Shown one piece after another: positions 36,032-47,812 of a stretch of 64,000 nt of DNA. The position numbers and the translations under genes are program-made. This DNA is from Botryotinia globosa (taxonomy: Eukaryota; Ascomycota; Leotiomycetes; Helotiales; Sclerotiniaceae). The stretch is from NCBI GenBank assembly GCA_014898425.1, contig RCSZ01000006.1, positions 372,001-436,000 of the forward strand. The letters run 5' to 3'. How positions within the stretch are numbered: position 1 is the stretch's first letter; each line of letters begins with the position of its first letter. The notes under the pieces were generated by a model that did not search any database, was not told the origin of the DNA, and worked only from the letters and a program-made list of their open reading frames with translations.

Positions 36032-37357
36032 TTTGAAGTTTTGATGGTATTAATTGTGGACTTGAGAAGTATCAATGAGATAGAAAGAGAGAGACTGAGG
36101 CTGGATGGTTTTTTTCAAGTCATTGATGCGAAGTTGGAGACTTCATATACTCTTTCACCGTGGAGATATCCCGAATCTCTCCCTCGACACAATCGACTTA
36201 TGGATAGTTCATTCCACTTGGACGACCTTCAAACTTTCAAGGTAGATTGGGATGAACATCCAAGATAGGGCAATTACACATCCCCCGTGATCCTCAATCC
36301 TCACAGGGTCACCAATCATCATCGACGAGCCCGCCCATGGACCAATAAAAGTTTCCTTCTGGAACGAATAACCTTTTCCCAAAGATGTATACGAACAATC
36401 TCCATAATGCAAAGTTCGTGTCGAGATGACCGCATGATATGGCAATTTCACGGCAGCAACCGAAAGTAGCGTGATCATCTCCTTTCACCGTTTCATCCCT
36501 TATGAATTCACGATAATCATCATTTATTATGGGGAACAATTCCAAACTTTAACTTTCCAAGCCTCATGTCATATTCCGCCCTGTGAACCGAAGTTTATTT
36601 TCCTGTCATTCACTGTCAGACAGTCAGACTGTCAGACTGTGTCAGTTAATTAATTAATAGAGTTTGTGATGAAACCTGGAACATACTTCCTTATAATAAC
36701 CATTCTGGGGAAATTTCCACAGTGATCATGTCCTTTTTTTAAAATGAGATGGAGTTATTTGGGTCAGTATCTTCCTAGTTTGGCATTCCGTCTCATACTT
36801 TTGTCTTGTTAAAGTTAAAGTTTACCAGCAATATTGATAGGATGAGTAACGCAATCACGTTTCTATCATGTAATCATGCCTTCCAAGGGCAAGTGCCATC
36901 AAGGGTACCAAGGATGCCGTCATGATGGATGGTAGATCGGTACCGAAATGGGGATTTGGTGCATGCTTTTCTGCTAAAACCCCATCAATGTCATTTCGGA
37001 ATAACCTCGCCGAAGTTGTTCCAAACATATTCAGCCTCTTGGAAAACTTAAACCTGGGGGTAACTGCAGCAGATAGAGTATTGTGATTGATACCTTTGTC
37101 GGTATACAGCTATCTATCTATCTTGCGAGGATTGTATACCGTAAGTTTTAATATCGGCCTATCTGCGTAACGCTTGTTCGCGCCAGTGGCTAACCCCGCC
37201 CTATTATGTCTATATATCCCATACTCCAGAATCTACATACATGTTCTCTCCAGCTTTCTATTCCATCATTCTTTCAATCATCTCTACTTCTTAATCAGAT
37301 ATCCAACCCTCACTCTTTATTTCACATATTTACCCATCTCACTTCTCTACAATCAAC
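36032..37357. other. Intergenic between divergent secreted-protein genes
   Basis: Contains a short tandem CAGTCAGACTGT motif at about 36615-36645 and no gene. It serves as the promoter region for both flanking secreted-protein genes. Confidence 0.5.
37211..37217 (+). promoter_or_regulatory. TATA box of the small cysteine-rich protein gene
   Basis: TATATAT 147 bp upstream of the start codon at 37358, followed by a pyrimidine-rich stretch as in highly expressed fungal promoters. Confidence 0.4.
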
Positions 37358-37833
37358 ATGCCTTCCATCCTCAAGGCCGTCGCTCTCCTCTCCCTTGCCA
37401 GCTTCACACTCGCTGACCTTCACACCAATGGCATCTGTATAGACATCAAAGCCGATGTCGTATGTTCCAATCTCCTCACCCCATGCCCCACGATCTATAT
37501 CTATAAATAGAACTAACCAATAACCTAGTATGTGTACAACGCTGACGCTACCGCCAAAACGTGCACAAACTACTATAACAGAAACACTGGTTCAGAACAA
37601 TGGGACACATGCCCAGATTGCACCATGATTACAACTGGCACTCCACATTGTTACTCCGCTGGCGAGCATATTGGTGGTGATGAGGTGAGCTTCGATCCAA
37701 ATTTCCTCTTTCTCATGAGAAATATGAAGAAACTGCCCTTAGTTCGGGAAATATACAATAAGAGACTAATTTCTGCATTTAGTTGTACTACTACTGCCAG
37801 GAGAACGGAGCAGATGGCTCTGCGGCAAACTAA
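37358..37833 (+). CDS. Small secreted cysteine-containing protein (102 aa)
   Basis: Exons are 37358-37459, 37529-37684 and 37783-37833; introns are 69 and 98 nt, both in phase 0, with GTATGT and GTGAGC donors. Residues 1-19 form a signal peptide (MPSILKAVALLSLASFTLA). The mature chain of about 83 residues has six cysteines (in NGIC, KTC, DTC, PDC, PHC and YYC), an even number suited to three disulphides, and an acidic C-terminus. I do not recognise a family. Size, signal and cysteine content fit an apoplastic effector or small antimicrobial-like protein, which is only an inference. Reading past the second donor gives a longer unrelated frame to 38002 that I reject. Confidence 0.7.
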
Positions 37834-39168
37834 GCATCTGAGGGGGGTTGATGGGAGAAGGAAGTGTACTTTTATTGGAGGGATTCTTGGCGAGCTTTTG
37901 GGGGAAGAAGATCTTGGTAAATACTTATTCAGCGAAGCGAAATTTGAAGGATTCATGGCAAGACGCTATGTGTTTGATTCATTCACATATCGAATGATCT
38001 AATCGGTAATAGAGTATGGCTATCATAAGAGATGGAGATTCAAATGATATACTTTTGATCAATTAAGAAACGAGCTTGACTATACAGGTGCTTCTGCAAC
38101 AGGAAATCACAGATTGTAGCTCACTAATACCCTACCGTTTATTCTCCTGGCATTCCATCTCTGATTGACCTCTCCGATTTGTAAATTGAAGCCAACAACT
38201 GCCCGTGATACCCTTCCGTATTCTCCACAAATCTAAACGTTGTAGGTACCCTTAATCTCGATAATCGCATGACTCTGGCCATAGTTCTCAGGTGCTCCTC
38301 TTACCGATGAACTCCGAATTCACAAATGTAACGAAATGTTGTTCGCAAGTAGTTGCGAGTCTAGTATTACTGAAACCCTGAGTATTATCATTTTTGCAGT
38401 ATTTCCCTCGAAACCTTATACACTTCATCAAATCGATGGATATCCAAAGGAATGAAGACAAGACATGCACATAGAGAGAACTAAAATCAAGATGAAGATG
38501 ACGACCAAGTCGATTGATTCTCTTTTAACCTGAAAGTTTGAGAGTGTAGAGGGAATAGAAGAATCATAGCATGTTGCAATACTTAACAGCGACGTGTTTC
38601 ATTCGCTCTTTCCTTCTCCTGGCTTATCGCTATAAGTCTTGCCACTTTCCATATAAAACCTCACTGCTAGAAATATATCCACCTCTATGGTTCTGAACCA
38701 GCGTGGGTGCATTGCTTTCTGTATGTAAACTGTATGTCTGTATCAACTTGCATTGACAGGCAGACAACTTCGTTTCTTGATGATGGCATTGCACGTCAAG
38801 TTTTCCGAAGTCCTGGCATCATAAATCTGCTACGACACAATAACTTAAGAAACAAACAATCTTCACTTAAACATATGTCAAACTCCAGCTGCCGTATAAC
38901 TTGCAGCCAGCCTTTCTGCTAGAGCCGTAGAAATTACTGTTATCTTAGCTGGTCAACCGATCTCCATATGAATTCTCTGCAGCCAAAAGCCAAACTGACC
39001 ATAGTCAATAGGAGAGAGTGAAAATGGCCCATGAAAATATTCGACAAGGCTTGCGAACTGAAAGATTGACAGTGCCTATTGTTTATTTTGATCCGTGTAT
39101 GAAGATTCAAGATCAAAAATAGGTATATAGTCCCCTGTAGTAGTAGAATCCGAAGTCGATAAAGTAAT
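37834..39168. other. Intergenic, no supported gene
   Basis: Normal base composition up to about 39150, then a sharp rise in AT content. Short frames only. Confidence 0.45.
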
Positions 39169-40048
39169 CCTTTCATTAATTATAATGAAATCTTAGGTAA
39201 TTAATTATACATTGAAAGAATTGTTTTTAATAAATTAAAATGGTTAATTTAAAAATCAGTATTTTATAAAGTTTCTTTTCATTAATACGGTTTTAATAAA
39301 ATTTCTTAAATTTCGAAAATTAAATTGAAAGCTCATGCAATGAATTTGAATTATATTAATAATTAATGAAATATAAGTATATATATAAGAATTATTTAAA
39401 ATTTCTATTTATATAATATATTTTGTATTGTATAATATAGTAAGAAAGCCTTTAATTAAAGAATAAATTAAAAGTGAATAACAAAGCAATGAGATCTTTC
39501 TTTTAAGTTTTCAATTAATGCCTTCCACTCACCCTTTGACTTTCTCATTTATTTCTCCTCTTTCTCCTTAGTTCTAATTTACTTCTTTAATCTCTTTCTA
39601 ATTTATATACTCAATACTATAACGAATGTCACGTGAAATCTTAGTTCAAGGCTAGCTTGAACTAAGACGATTATTATTATATAAGAGATAATAGAAATCT
39701 CTTTTCTCTTTAGCTTTCTTATTCTAGTTATTTGATCTCTATGATATACTCTAGTATGTAATCGTAATAAATACCTTCATTTATCTTTCCCAACTTTAAT
39801 ATTCAGAGATTTGAAAATTCCTAAAATCTTTTAGAACTCTTATTTTCTTTTTTTCTATTAAAATTCAATAATAAATAGATTACAAGAAAAATCCATTTAT
39901 CATTAATAAATAAATAAATAAAATATATTATTAATAGCAAACGAATTATTAATATTATAATATATATATATAAAATTTGAATGGAAATTTATATTGAATT
40001 TCTCTTTGTTTCGAATATTCACTTTACTACTATAAAGGTTATATCATC
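39169..40048. repeat. Left arm of a large AT-rich inverted repeat
   Basis: This stretch aligns, as reverse complement, with about 41134-41835. Examples are TATTAAAATTCAATAATAAA at about 39859 against the complement at about 41310, and ATTATTAATATTATAATATA at about 39946 against about 41215. Similarity persists over most of the arm with small gaps. Where the arms differ, the left often has A or T for G or C in the right, as expected from repeat-induced point mutation. No coding frame survives. A perfect 11-bp palindrome arm pair is at 39640-39666. Confidence 0.65.
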
Positions 40049-41133
40049 CGCTTCGAAGTTGAAAGAAGGGTACTAATCGAAACCTACTCATTGGTCAAAA
40101 TAAGTTATCAAAGAGGAGCGCCAGGGCAAGAAACTTTCTCGAAATCTCGATATTCGATCAAGCGTTGATTCAAAGCTCTACAGTAGAGGTAAGGAAAAAA
40201 TTGTACGTACATTTTAAGTTTCATGATGCATAGAATATACCAGATGAAGAAGGGTAAATCCGTGGCAGTCTCAACTGTCAAAGTTACATTCACAGGAAGT
40301 AAAATACCTTCATTATGATTGTGATGCTTACCAAGAACGAGATTAACAAGTCGACATCGTTTATACATTTCCAGAAATCCCAATAGGGAAATTCTTCGCA
40401 GTATATATCACAAAGATAGTAGTAGTAGTAAATTCATAATCGATTCGATCTATATAGCTATGCTAAAACCAGGCTATACACCTGTATCTGTGTCTAATTG
40501 AATGAAGTAGATAGGAAAAAGATATAAAATTTATCCCCCCTTCTTTCCCTCAATATCCCACAGAGTTGCTTATGTTGTGTATCCGTCCTGTTCAACACTT
40601 ATAGTTTGTAATACCTATACTTTCCAAGACGATGTTGTTGAGATTGCTTCATTTCCATTCTATGAGTTAGTAATGTGTGGCCTATTCCCACCCGACATGG
40701 TAGTGTAGGCCCTCCCCTTCACAAGGATATAGGTTCACAGTAGAAGAGTAAATCAACAGATACACTTGCACCTGATAACTAGAGATGAAGAATTAGGGAA
40801 AGGTTCTGATGTGGCGCGTCATTATACACAAATACTCTACAGAATCAGAGAAAAATACAAGGAGGTCCCAATCAGCAATGACTTTCTCAAAAATACTTTA
40901 TATCCACCCGACCGCTTGTTTGAAATATGCGAAAACTGGTCTATCATTAACTTGTAGCCGCGCTAATCAATATGATGCGCGGTTATTTGCTTCATTGATT
41001 CATACTAAACCAAAGACCAATTTCTTGAACCAGGATTAATTGATGAATAGCGGTGTTGTAATTAGTATACGATAGTATTGCTGTTACTAATATGAAGAGT
41101 ACTATAAATATACTAATATGTATGATTATTAAC
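40049..41133. other. Spacer between the inverted-repeat arms
   Basis: Moderate AT content with no gene. Short frames at 40108-40383 and 40766-41039 have no recognised motif. It may be the interior of a decayed element or unrelated DNA. Confidence 0.45.
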
Positions 41134-41835
41134 GATATCCCTCTAGTAACAGAATCAATATTCGAGATGAAGAGAAGTTCAATATAAATTCCAATATAAA
41201 TTTTCTATATATATTATAATATTAATGATATATTCGTTGTTAATGAAATGTTCATTTTGTTTATAATGAATGGAATTGATACTTTTTGGAACCCTTTTAT
41301 TATTGAATTTTAATAAATAAAAAGAAAATGTAGGCTGTAAGGTTTTAGTATTTATTTAGAGTTGTAAAGGAGGTGGATGGAGGGGAGTGAGCACAAAAGC
41401 TAGGAAAGGGAGGGGAGTGAGTGTAAGAGCTAGGAAGAGGAAGGGAACGAGCGGGGGGCTAAGGGGTAGGTGAAAGGTATTAGTCGAAAGTTTAAAGGGG
41501 AGGAATTTCATTCTTTGCTATTCACTTTCAATTTATTCTTCAACCAAAGGTTTTATTATTGTATTATATAATATAAGATGTATTAAATAAATAAAAAAGT
41601 GATTGAGTTTAAATAGAAATAGATATTTTGATTTAAAAATGATTATTTCAAGTTATTAAAACTTAATAGCTTTTCAAATTCAAGAAATTCTATAACAATT
41701 TTATTGATCAGAATAAACTTTGTGGTATAATATGGTTTTTTTTTTAAATAAATATATTGATTTATTAAAAATGATTCTTTTAATATATAATTGAAAACCT
41801 ATAATTTTATTGTAAATAATGAAATTGTTATTTCG
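41134..41835. repeat. Right arm of the large AT-rich inverted repeat
   Basis: Reverse-complement partner of the left arm. It retains a G-rich patch (about 41365-41470, with two copies of GGGAGGGGAGTGAG and AGAGCTAGGAA-like segments) whose counterpart in the left arm at about 39520-39600 is mostly T/C-rich, as though C had been changed to T. Arms are unequal in length (about 880 and 700 bp). Confidence 0.65.
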
Positions 41836-42534
41836 ATTGTTATTTCGTTATTTACAGATTCTGTCATTACAGAGCGATATTCATATCTACACATATTGTA
41901 TGGAAGTGGCTGTAATAGATGTATCGAAATAAAGGAATTCCTACATCATAAGATGAAATTTGAATACCTTGATCCCCCCTTCCTTATCAGCTATGAGGTT
42001 CATTCAAAGTATATGAACTCCCAGTAAAAAATGTGCAACTTAGAATGTTTCGACATGTCAGCAAAATTCAATAGCATTGAGATATCGAATACTTTCTTCA
42101 TTGAAGAGAATTCAATAATAATTATTGGAATATTCTCATAAATATCAATATGTACCACTAAATTAACAATTAAAATACAGAAAATACTAATACAACACTG
42201 ATGGACACACTAATGCACGATTTTCTAGGGGTGATTCGTTTTTATATTCAAATCGGTCTTCCATAATGGTAATCTATGTTCAAGAAAGCTTCGACATCAA
42301 AAGGATATCTGAAGCAAGTAAAGCTTAAAATGAAGCCGACACGGCACTAGCATGATTCGAAGTATCATTGGACAGAACTGTACTGACAGTATGCCGAGAA
42401 AAGGACCTCTATCAATGAAAGAGGGATAACCCAGCGCCAAGCGCCATGAACTCCACCGCAGTAATATACAAATCATAAATCATTTAATCATGTATCCCAA
42501 AACCTCTATTCTATACGCCAATTTTGTAGCCAGG
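41836..42534. other. AT-rich intergenic region
   Basis: AT-rich flank of the inverted repeat, grading into normal composition before the Pth11-like gene. The 78-codon frame at 41791-42027 crosses the repeat boundary and is not supported. Confidence 0.45.
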
Positions 42535-43781
42535 CTACACGAGCGAATGGGCATCGATCTTGACATCATCTTTTTTATCTCCCATGTAATCTAATTTCTC
42601 CCGGTTGGCTTCAGGATCAACGAGTATTTCTCTCGAACTTCTATATTCGATTTCATTGTGGTTCATAATTTTTGGGGCCGGACTATTTTTGACTTCGATG
42701 TATGGTTTGGGAGCTGTCCGGAAGAGAGGTCTGAGAAATGGTATTGAGGATGTTATAATGACAGTGCAGTTTTCTACTGCGCACCATACTATATAGGTAA
42801 CCGAAGTAACTATTATATCGATTAGATTTGAATGTTCAATGTGTACAGGCTATCAGGACTTACAAGTAATATCATCGTTATTGCCCATTGTGCAGTAAGT
42901 CCTGATGACGGCCGCGATGAAAGCACTAAGATGATTAGCTAAGTTTTGATATCTCGAAAAAGAAACTTACAAAAGGCTGACTCCCAAGAGAAATGATAAG
43001 AGAAACTTCAAATGCAAGGGAATATGAAGATTGATAACCATTGCAACCGGTAGAATTGTGAGAGCGAGATCGGTTAAGGAACTGGATGATCCTTGGAAAT
43101 AGCCAATAGCTGCTTGTGTTCCCATGGTCCAACATTGGTCTTCATGTCCAACATGATCCCAATTGTAAGACATATTGGAACACTCGAAGAATATTTGGAT
43201 GAGTGCCATTAGATTTATAATGGCATTTTGAGCAATGAGAAAGTAGAGAAACCTTCTTATATTTTGCTGATGTCCAAGTATTCGTAGGAGGTAAACGGCG
43301 AAGGATATTCTGCCGAGTGTCGGTGATATGATACCTGCAAACGTTTTAGCGATGGACGAACTGGACAATTTTAAGGGGACTTACCAAAAGGCTGTCCGAT
43401 GAATTCAGCTCTTACAGCCATCGCGGCTTGGGTCTCGGTAAGAAACATAATGTGCCTTCCTAATCCAAAGGTTATACCCCAAGAATTGAGTGATATATGG
43501 CAAATGCCAGAAATCTTTGGATCATGTTATTATAGTGCCAGAGAAAGGGAAATGATTGCATACCATAGCAAGTATAACTAAAAGATCCTCCAGAGCAAAT
43601 GCGAGATGGTATTTGGCTTTAGCGATTAATCTCAGCATTATTAATATTCCAGATATCCCGTACAGAGGCCAACATATTAGAAGTATTCGGGACGCTGAAA
43701 TGATTTAGTATTGTGTATGCATTGTTGGCTCTTAAGGCAATTACCTATGGAAACATCTTTAAGGTTACTTGTCGACTCCAT
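42535..43781 (-). CDS. Pth11/rhodopsin-domain integral membrane protein
   Basis: Six exons: 43745-43781, 43564-43694, 43385-43514, 42971-43334, 42864-42925 and 42535-42788, giving 325 residues. Five introns of 45-75 nt with GTAAGT, GTATGC or GTAATT donors all keep phase, so the gene is intact. A 12-residue N-terminus is followed by about seven hydrophobic segments, including RILLICWPLYGISGILIML, GRISFAVYLLRILG, DLALTILPVAMVINL and LKFLLSFLLGVSLLF. The features TLGRISFAVYLLRILG, DQCW in the loop and TSSIPFLRPLF after the last helix are typical of the fungal rhodopsin domain shared by Pth11-like receptors. The cytoplasmic tail is acidic and ends with MGDKKDDVKIDAHS. No N-terminal CFEM domain is present. 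Its ligand and signalling role are unknown. It borders the AT-rich repeat island. Confidence 0.85.
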
Positions 43782-46364
43782 GAGGAAGGCGTATTATCAG
43801 GAGACGAAGAAGTATTATTTCGTCGTGATGCGGATGCCAATTGAAGCGAATTAGCAAGCAGTCATGATAGATAGAGAATGAGACAATATTACGATAAGAT
43901 CAATAGGTATGGGGATTGAAATGTACTTAGATGTAATGCCAATCTTTGCCAATAATTTAGGGTGGTTCTACTAAGACGTGAAATAAAATAAATTCCTATG
44001 CCAAACTATCAGTGAAACACGTAGAATATTCCGAGAAAATCATAAGGCTGCTCTGCTGGATGAAACCTTATGTAATTATTGTTCATGTGAGACAATTAGG
44101 AGACGAATATAGCTTGAGACGATCAACGTTGCAAAGGTCTGAGCGCAATTAATTATGCCATCCAGGCCCATCCTCCTAATTGTTTCCCCGCGAAAACAAA
44201 CTTTCGGATCAAGACCCAAATTTGCAGTGCATGCTGACGTTCCAGAGTATACGGAATTAGGCATCTGAATGGAATCGCTTGTGGAATTCCAGATATTCTC
44301 GCATCAAGGTACTAGAAAGCCGCAGCGTGGCTACCAAGTAAGATTTGCGTTGGTCAGATCTCGAGGTCATGCCAATAAGACATCGTAAACAATAGCAAAC
44401 GGTAAAAGGGCAAACGAGATTTCTTGTTTGGCATAAATGAACAGAGTTTATTGGACACCCCCAAGGTGATACCCTAAGTTATATATCAGCCAGGCTGTGC
44501 TGTTGCTCAATCAGGAAGATCTGTGAGGATGGACTTATTGGATGAGACTGAGTTGTCGATCATCGACTGGAGCAATCATCCCAAGTATACAATGGTCAAT
44601 GATTTAAAGTTGCATAGAGTGCTTGGACAGGTGTTTGGATCGAAGCATTCGGAAAGTCTTCCTCATCTGGACAAGCTCGAAGAAGACATGAAGAACTTTA
44701 TATATAGAAACATAATGAAAACACAGTGAGAGATCTAGCTAGATGTCTGTTGTCGATAAGAACAAATCAGAAGTCCCGCAACCAGTACACTCGCCTACTA
44801 AGACTCGTGTTTCATATGTTGTGTGGGTACTTCGCGGGCTCTTCTTGTTACCAGCGAAGAGAAGACAAAAATACGACTGTGACCGAGTAACAGAGTAACG
44901 CAGTAATGACAATCAATGAGAGGAATATTCAGATGACATATGTAAGTGCTACTGACTCCCTCATAGAACCAATCAGTTGACGATCGATCAGCATTAGATC
45001 AGAGCTTCACATTACTGCCACGTCTGAAAAGTTCTCAAGGGTATCGAACTGAGAACGTAAGTTTGAGAGCTGCACTGATTCAATCAAATTCTAGGCAAGG
45101 ATCTCAAGAATTCCAGCTTTTGGAAAGTTGGAAGAAATTGCGTTGGGAAGAAGCAACAACAATTTGCAAGCAAGATAATCATGGGCCAACGCCACAGTTC
45201 CGAAACCGATTGTTCACGTGATTCAAGCATCGATTCTCTTTAAACGCTAGGTATCCTCCAGACGCCATTTGATAACCACGTGCTGTAGCATACAACTGCC
45301 CCTGCTATTCCCTATCGACCTTCAGACGTCATGCTTTCGACATATTTCATAGGGATTTCAACATTATTAGTCTTGGAATGGGGTGATTGTGTCCAAGTCG
45401 GGTGTCCACTTAATAATAAGATTTGCACAGCCACATTTGCTAGTGACACCTGGGCAAGTTTTGATTGAACCTTGAAACTACCGATCGTCAGATCTACACT
45501 AATGATTGGTCGGCCTTACAGCCACATGATTCAATGACGTTAGAATAATTTGCGCCACAAATGCTATGACGACTTTAGATTAGGTTGGCATTTAAGGGGC
45601 ATTGCCTGGTACGACCCAACCTACCAAGTTCATTCAAGCAAGAATCCAGACGAAAAAAGTTGGTTTGAGCTGGAGGTTGGAGATATCCAATGTGTGTTCC
45701 CCGGGTTGGTAGTTGTGGCACTAACACTGATACTGGCAGTGTCCATGGCTCTCCAGCTGTGGGATAATGAGATGGTGGGAATACTATTAAGTGAGTAGTG
45801 GGATTCAAAATTAAGAAGCTCGGTAGGTAAATAAGCAAAGGAATTCAGGTAATTTCCAGTCTTACAAAATCTAATAATACTATACTATACATACCTAGGT
45901 ACGTAAGCCCACAAAGGTTTCTACTGGTAGTCCATTTCTTGCGCGGCTACCTTGGTACCAAGTACTATACTTTTTGACAGTATGGGATGTCCCACTTTGA
46001 CTAACTGAGATATCTTTGATAGGTCACAATTTGCAAAAGTTAATCAATTTGGCTTGGCCCCTTACAGAAAACCTGAAAGTTTGTTTAAAAACGGGGATTT
46101 GCGGGGTACGGAGGTCAGGAACAGGTCAATATACTTACTTGCATGCTTCGGTACAACTATTCCTTGTTATGACGGCAGCAAGATGGTCTTACAATTCCCA
46201 TTCCCTTTGCCTTTGCCTTTCAAAGGGGGAAATGCAAGTGGGAGTGAATTCTTTGTTGGATTGGAACTTTCCCATACCTGGGTACCTCCCTCAATGTGAC
46301 GTCACAAACAGGTTTATTGCCTATTCATTCATGGTCCTGAAGAATTTGAGGCCGTTGGATTTAT
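43782..46364. other. Gene-poor interval
   Basis: No gene can be supported over about 2.6 kb. A plus-strand frame from ATG 44529 to 44729 (LLDETELSIIDWSNHPKY...) is protein-like but short and isolated; it may be a relic. Another at 45550-45798 has no support. Confidence 0.4.
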
Positions 46365-46371
46365 TATATAA
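46365..46371 (+). promoter_or_regulatory. TATA box of the repeat-protein gene
   Basis: TATATAA 134 bp before the ATG at 46505, followed by a C/T-rich and then CAA/ACA-rich leader. Confidence 0.5.
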
Positions 46372-46504
46372 GGATTGCCTTCTACCTCCCATCTCCTCTT
46401 TCTTTCATCATCAACAAACATACAAACCAACAGAAAACAACTTTAAATCAATACAAACCACAACTACTTTTTACTTTAAACCTTCAAACAATACTACATT
46501 CAAA

Positions 46505-47812
46505 ATGACTGGAGAATCTACTGTACAAAAGGTCAAGGATGTCCTTCACATCGGTATGTATTCCCTCTCTTTTCTTATCTAGATGCCCCAATCTAACAGG
46601 CTCAGGTTCCCACAAGGACAAGGACTATACCACCTCTAGCACAACACACAACACCACCGGTACTACTGGCACCCATGTTCCAGGTACCACTCACAACACC
46701 ACCGGTACTACTGGCACCCATGTTCCAGGTACCACTCACAACACCACCGGTACCACTGGCACCCATGTTCCAGGTACCACTCACAACACTACCGGTACCA
46801 CTGGCACTCACATCCCAGGCACCACTCACAACACTACCGGTACCACTGGTACTCACATCCCAGGCACCACTGGCACTCACATCCCAGGCACAACACACAC
46901 TGGACACTCTGAAGGCTCCCATGGACCCCACAGCTCCGCTGCCGCCAATGCCGCTGATCCAAGAGTCGACTCTGATCTAGATGGCAACCGTCTTCCAAAC
47001 AAGACTTCCGCTGGCTACGGCACTCAAGATGCGGCCTATGGCACAACTGGCACTCACACTGGCACTCACACTGGCACTCACACTGGCACTCACACTGGCA
47101 CTCACACTGGCACTCACACTGGCACTCACACTGGCACTCACACTGGCACTCACACTGGCACTCACACTGGTACCCATGTCCCAGGCACCGCTGGCCACCA
47201 AGCTTATGGACACACTGGAACAACCGGCACCCACATTCCAGGTACAACTCACACTGGTCACTCTGAAGGCTCCCACGGAACTCACAGCTCGTCTCTCGCC
47301 AATGCTGCTGACCCAAGAGTCGATTCAGACTTGGATGGAAACCGCCTTCCTAATAAGACTTCTGCTGGTTACGGCACCCAAGATACTTACGGAAGTGGTC
47401 TTACTGGCTCAACCGGAACTCACCACCAAGGTACAACCGCTGGCAACACTGTCGGAGGAACTGGTTTCGGTGGAGGAATCTCCCACAGCACAAATGCTGG
47501 TCCACACAACTCCAACATTGCCAACGCCGCCGACCCAAGAGTCGACAGCGATTTGAGCAGCACTGGTAACCGCCACGGAGCTTCCACTGGACACTCTGCA
47601 TTTGGTGTCTCCGGTTCCCACGCCACTCCTGGCTCAGGAACTGCTCAGAACACTGCTGGTCCACACAACAGCGACTTGTTGAACAAGTAAGCACAATTCT
47701 ATCCCATATTATTCATGAATATATACTAACAATGCTTCACAGGGCTGATCCAAGAGTTGATGCCGACCTTGATGGTTCCAAGACCTTGGGAGGAAACAAG
47801 ACCTACCAATAA
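46505..47812 (+). CDS. Thr/Gly/His-rich tandem-repeat protein with ADPRVDSD motifs
   Basis: Exons are 46505-46553, 46600-47686 and 47743-47812 (401 residues); introns of 46 and 56 nt have GTATGT and GTAAGC donors and keep phase. The N-terminus MTGESTVQKVKDVLHI is a short amphipathic helix, with no signal peptide. Then come five copies of a 15-residue unit (THNTTGTTGTHVPGT type) and ten exact plus one variant copies of TGTH. A block containing NAADPRVDSDLDGNR occurs twice, with two diverged copies later, the last coded mostly by the final exon (NKADPRVDADLDGSKTLGG). The NxADPRVDSD motif recurs in small ascomycete proteins of unknown function. The composition is hydrophilic and disordered, reminiscent of stress-protective (LEA/hydrophilin-like) proteins; that is an inference. 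His-rich repeats could bind metal. Confidence 0.8.
46647..46871 (+). repeat. Five tandem 45-bp coding repeats
   Basis: The unit begins CACAACACCACCGGTACTAC and repeats at 46647, 46692, 46737, 46782 and 46827. The first two copies are nearly identical and the last two share changes, suggesting stepwise duplication. A partial sixth follows. Confidence 0.9.
47046..47177 (+). repeat. Eleven tandem 12-bp coding repeats (TGTH)
   Basis: ACTGGCACTCAC is repeated exactly ten times from 47046 to 47165, followed by one variant copy. The perfect identity implies recent expansion, and copy number probably varies among strains. Confidence 0.92.

Noticed and set aside
37532..38002. Long plus-strand frame of 156 codons over the small secreted gene
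   Set aside because: It reads through a good GTGAGC donor into unrelated sequence; the spliced three-exon model has a signal peptide and a coherent C-terminus.
42605..42796. Plus-strand hydrophobic frame with apparent membrane segment
   Set aside because: It is the antisense of the last exon of the Pth11-like gene, whose six exons keep phase on the minus strand.
46602..47556. Several long frames (100-190 codons) in other frames or antisense over the repeat protein
   Set aside because: They are by-products of the tandem coding repeats, which keep every frame open.
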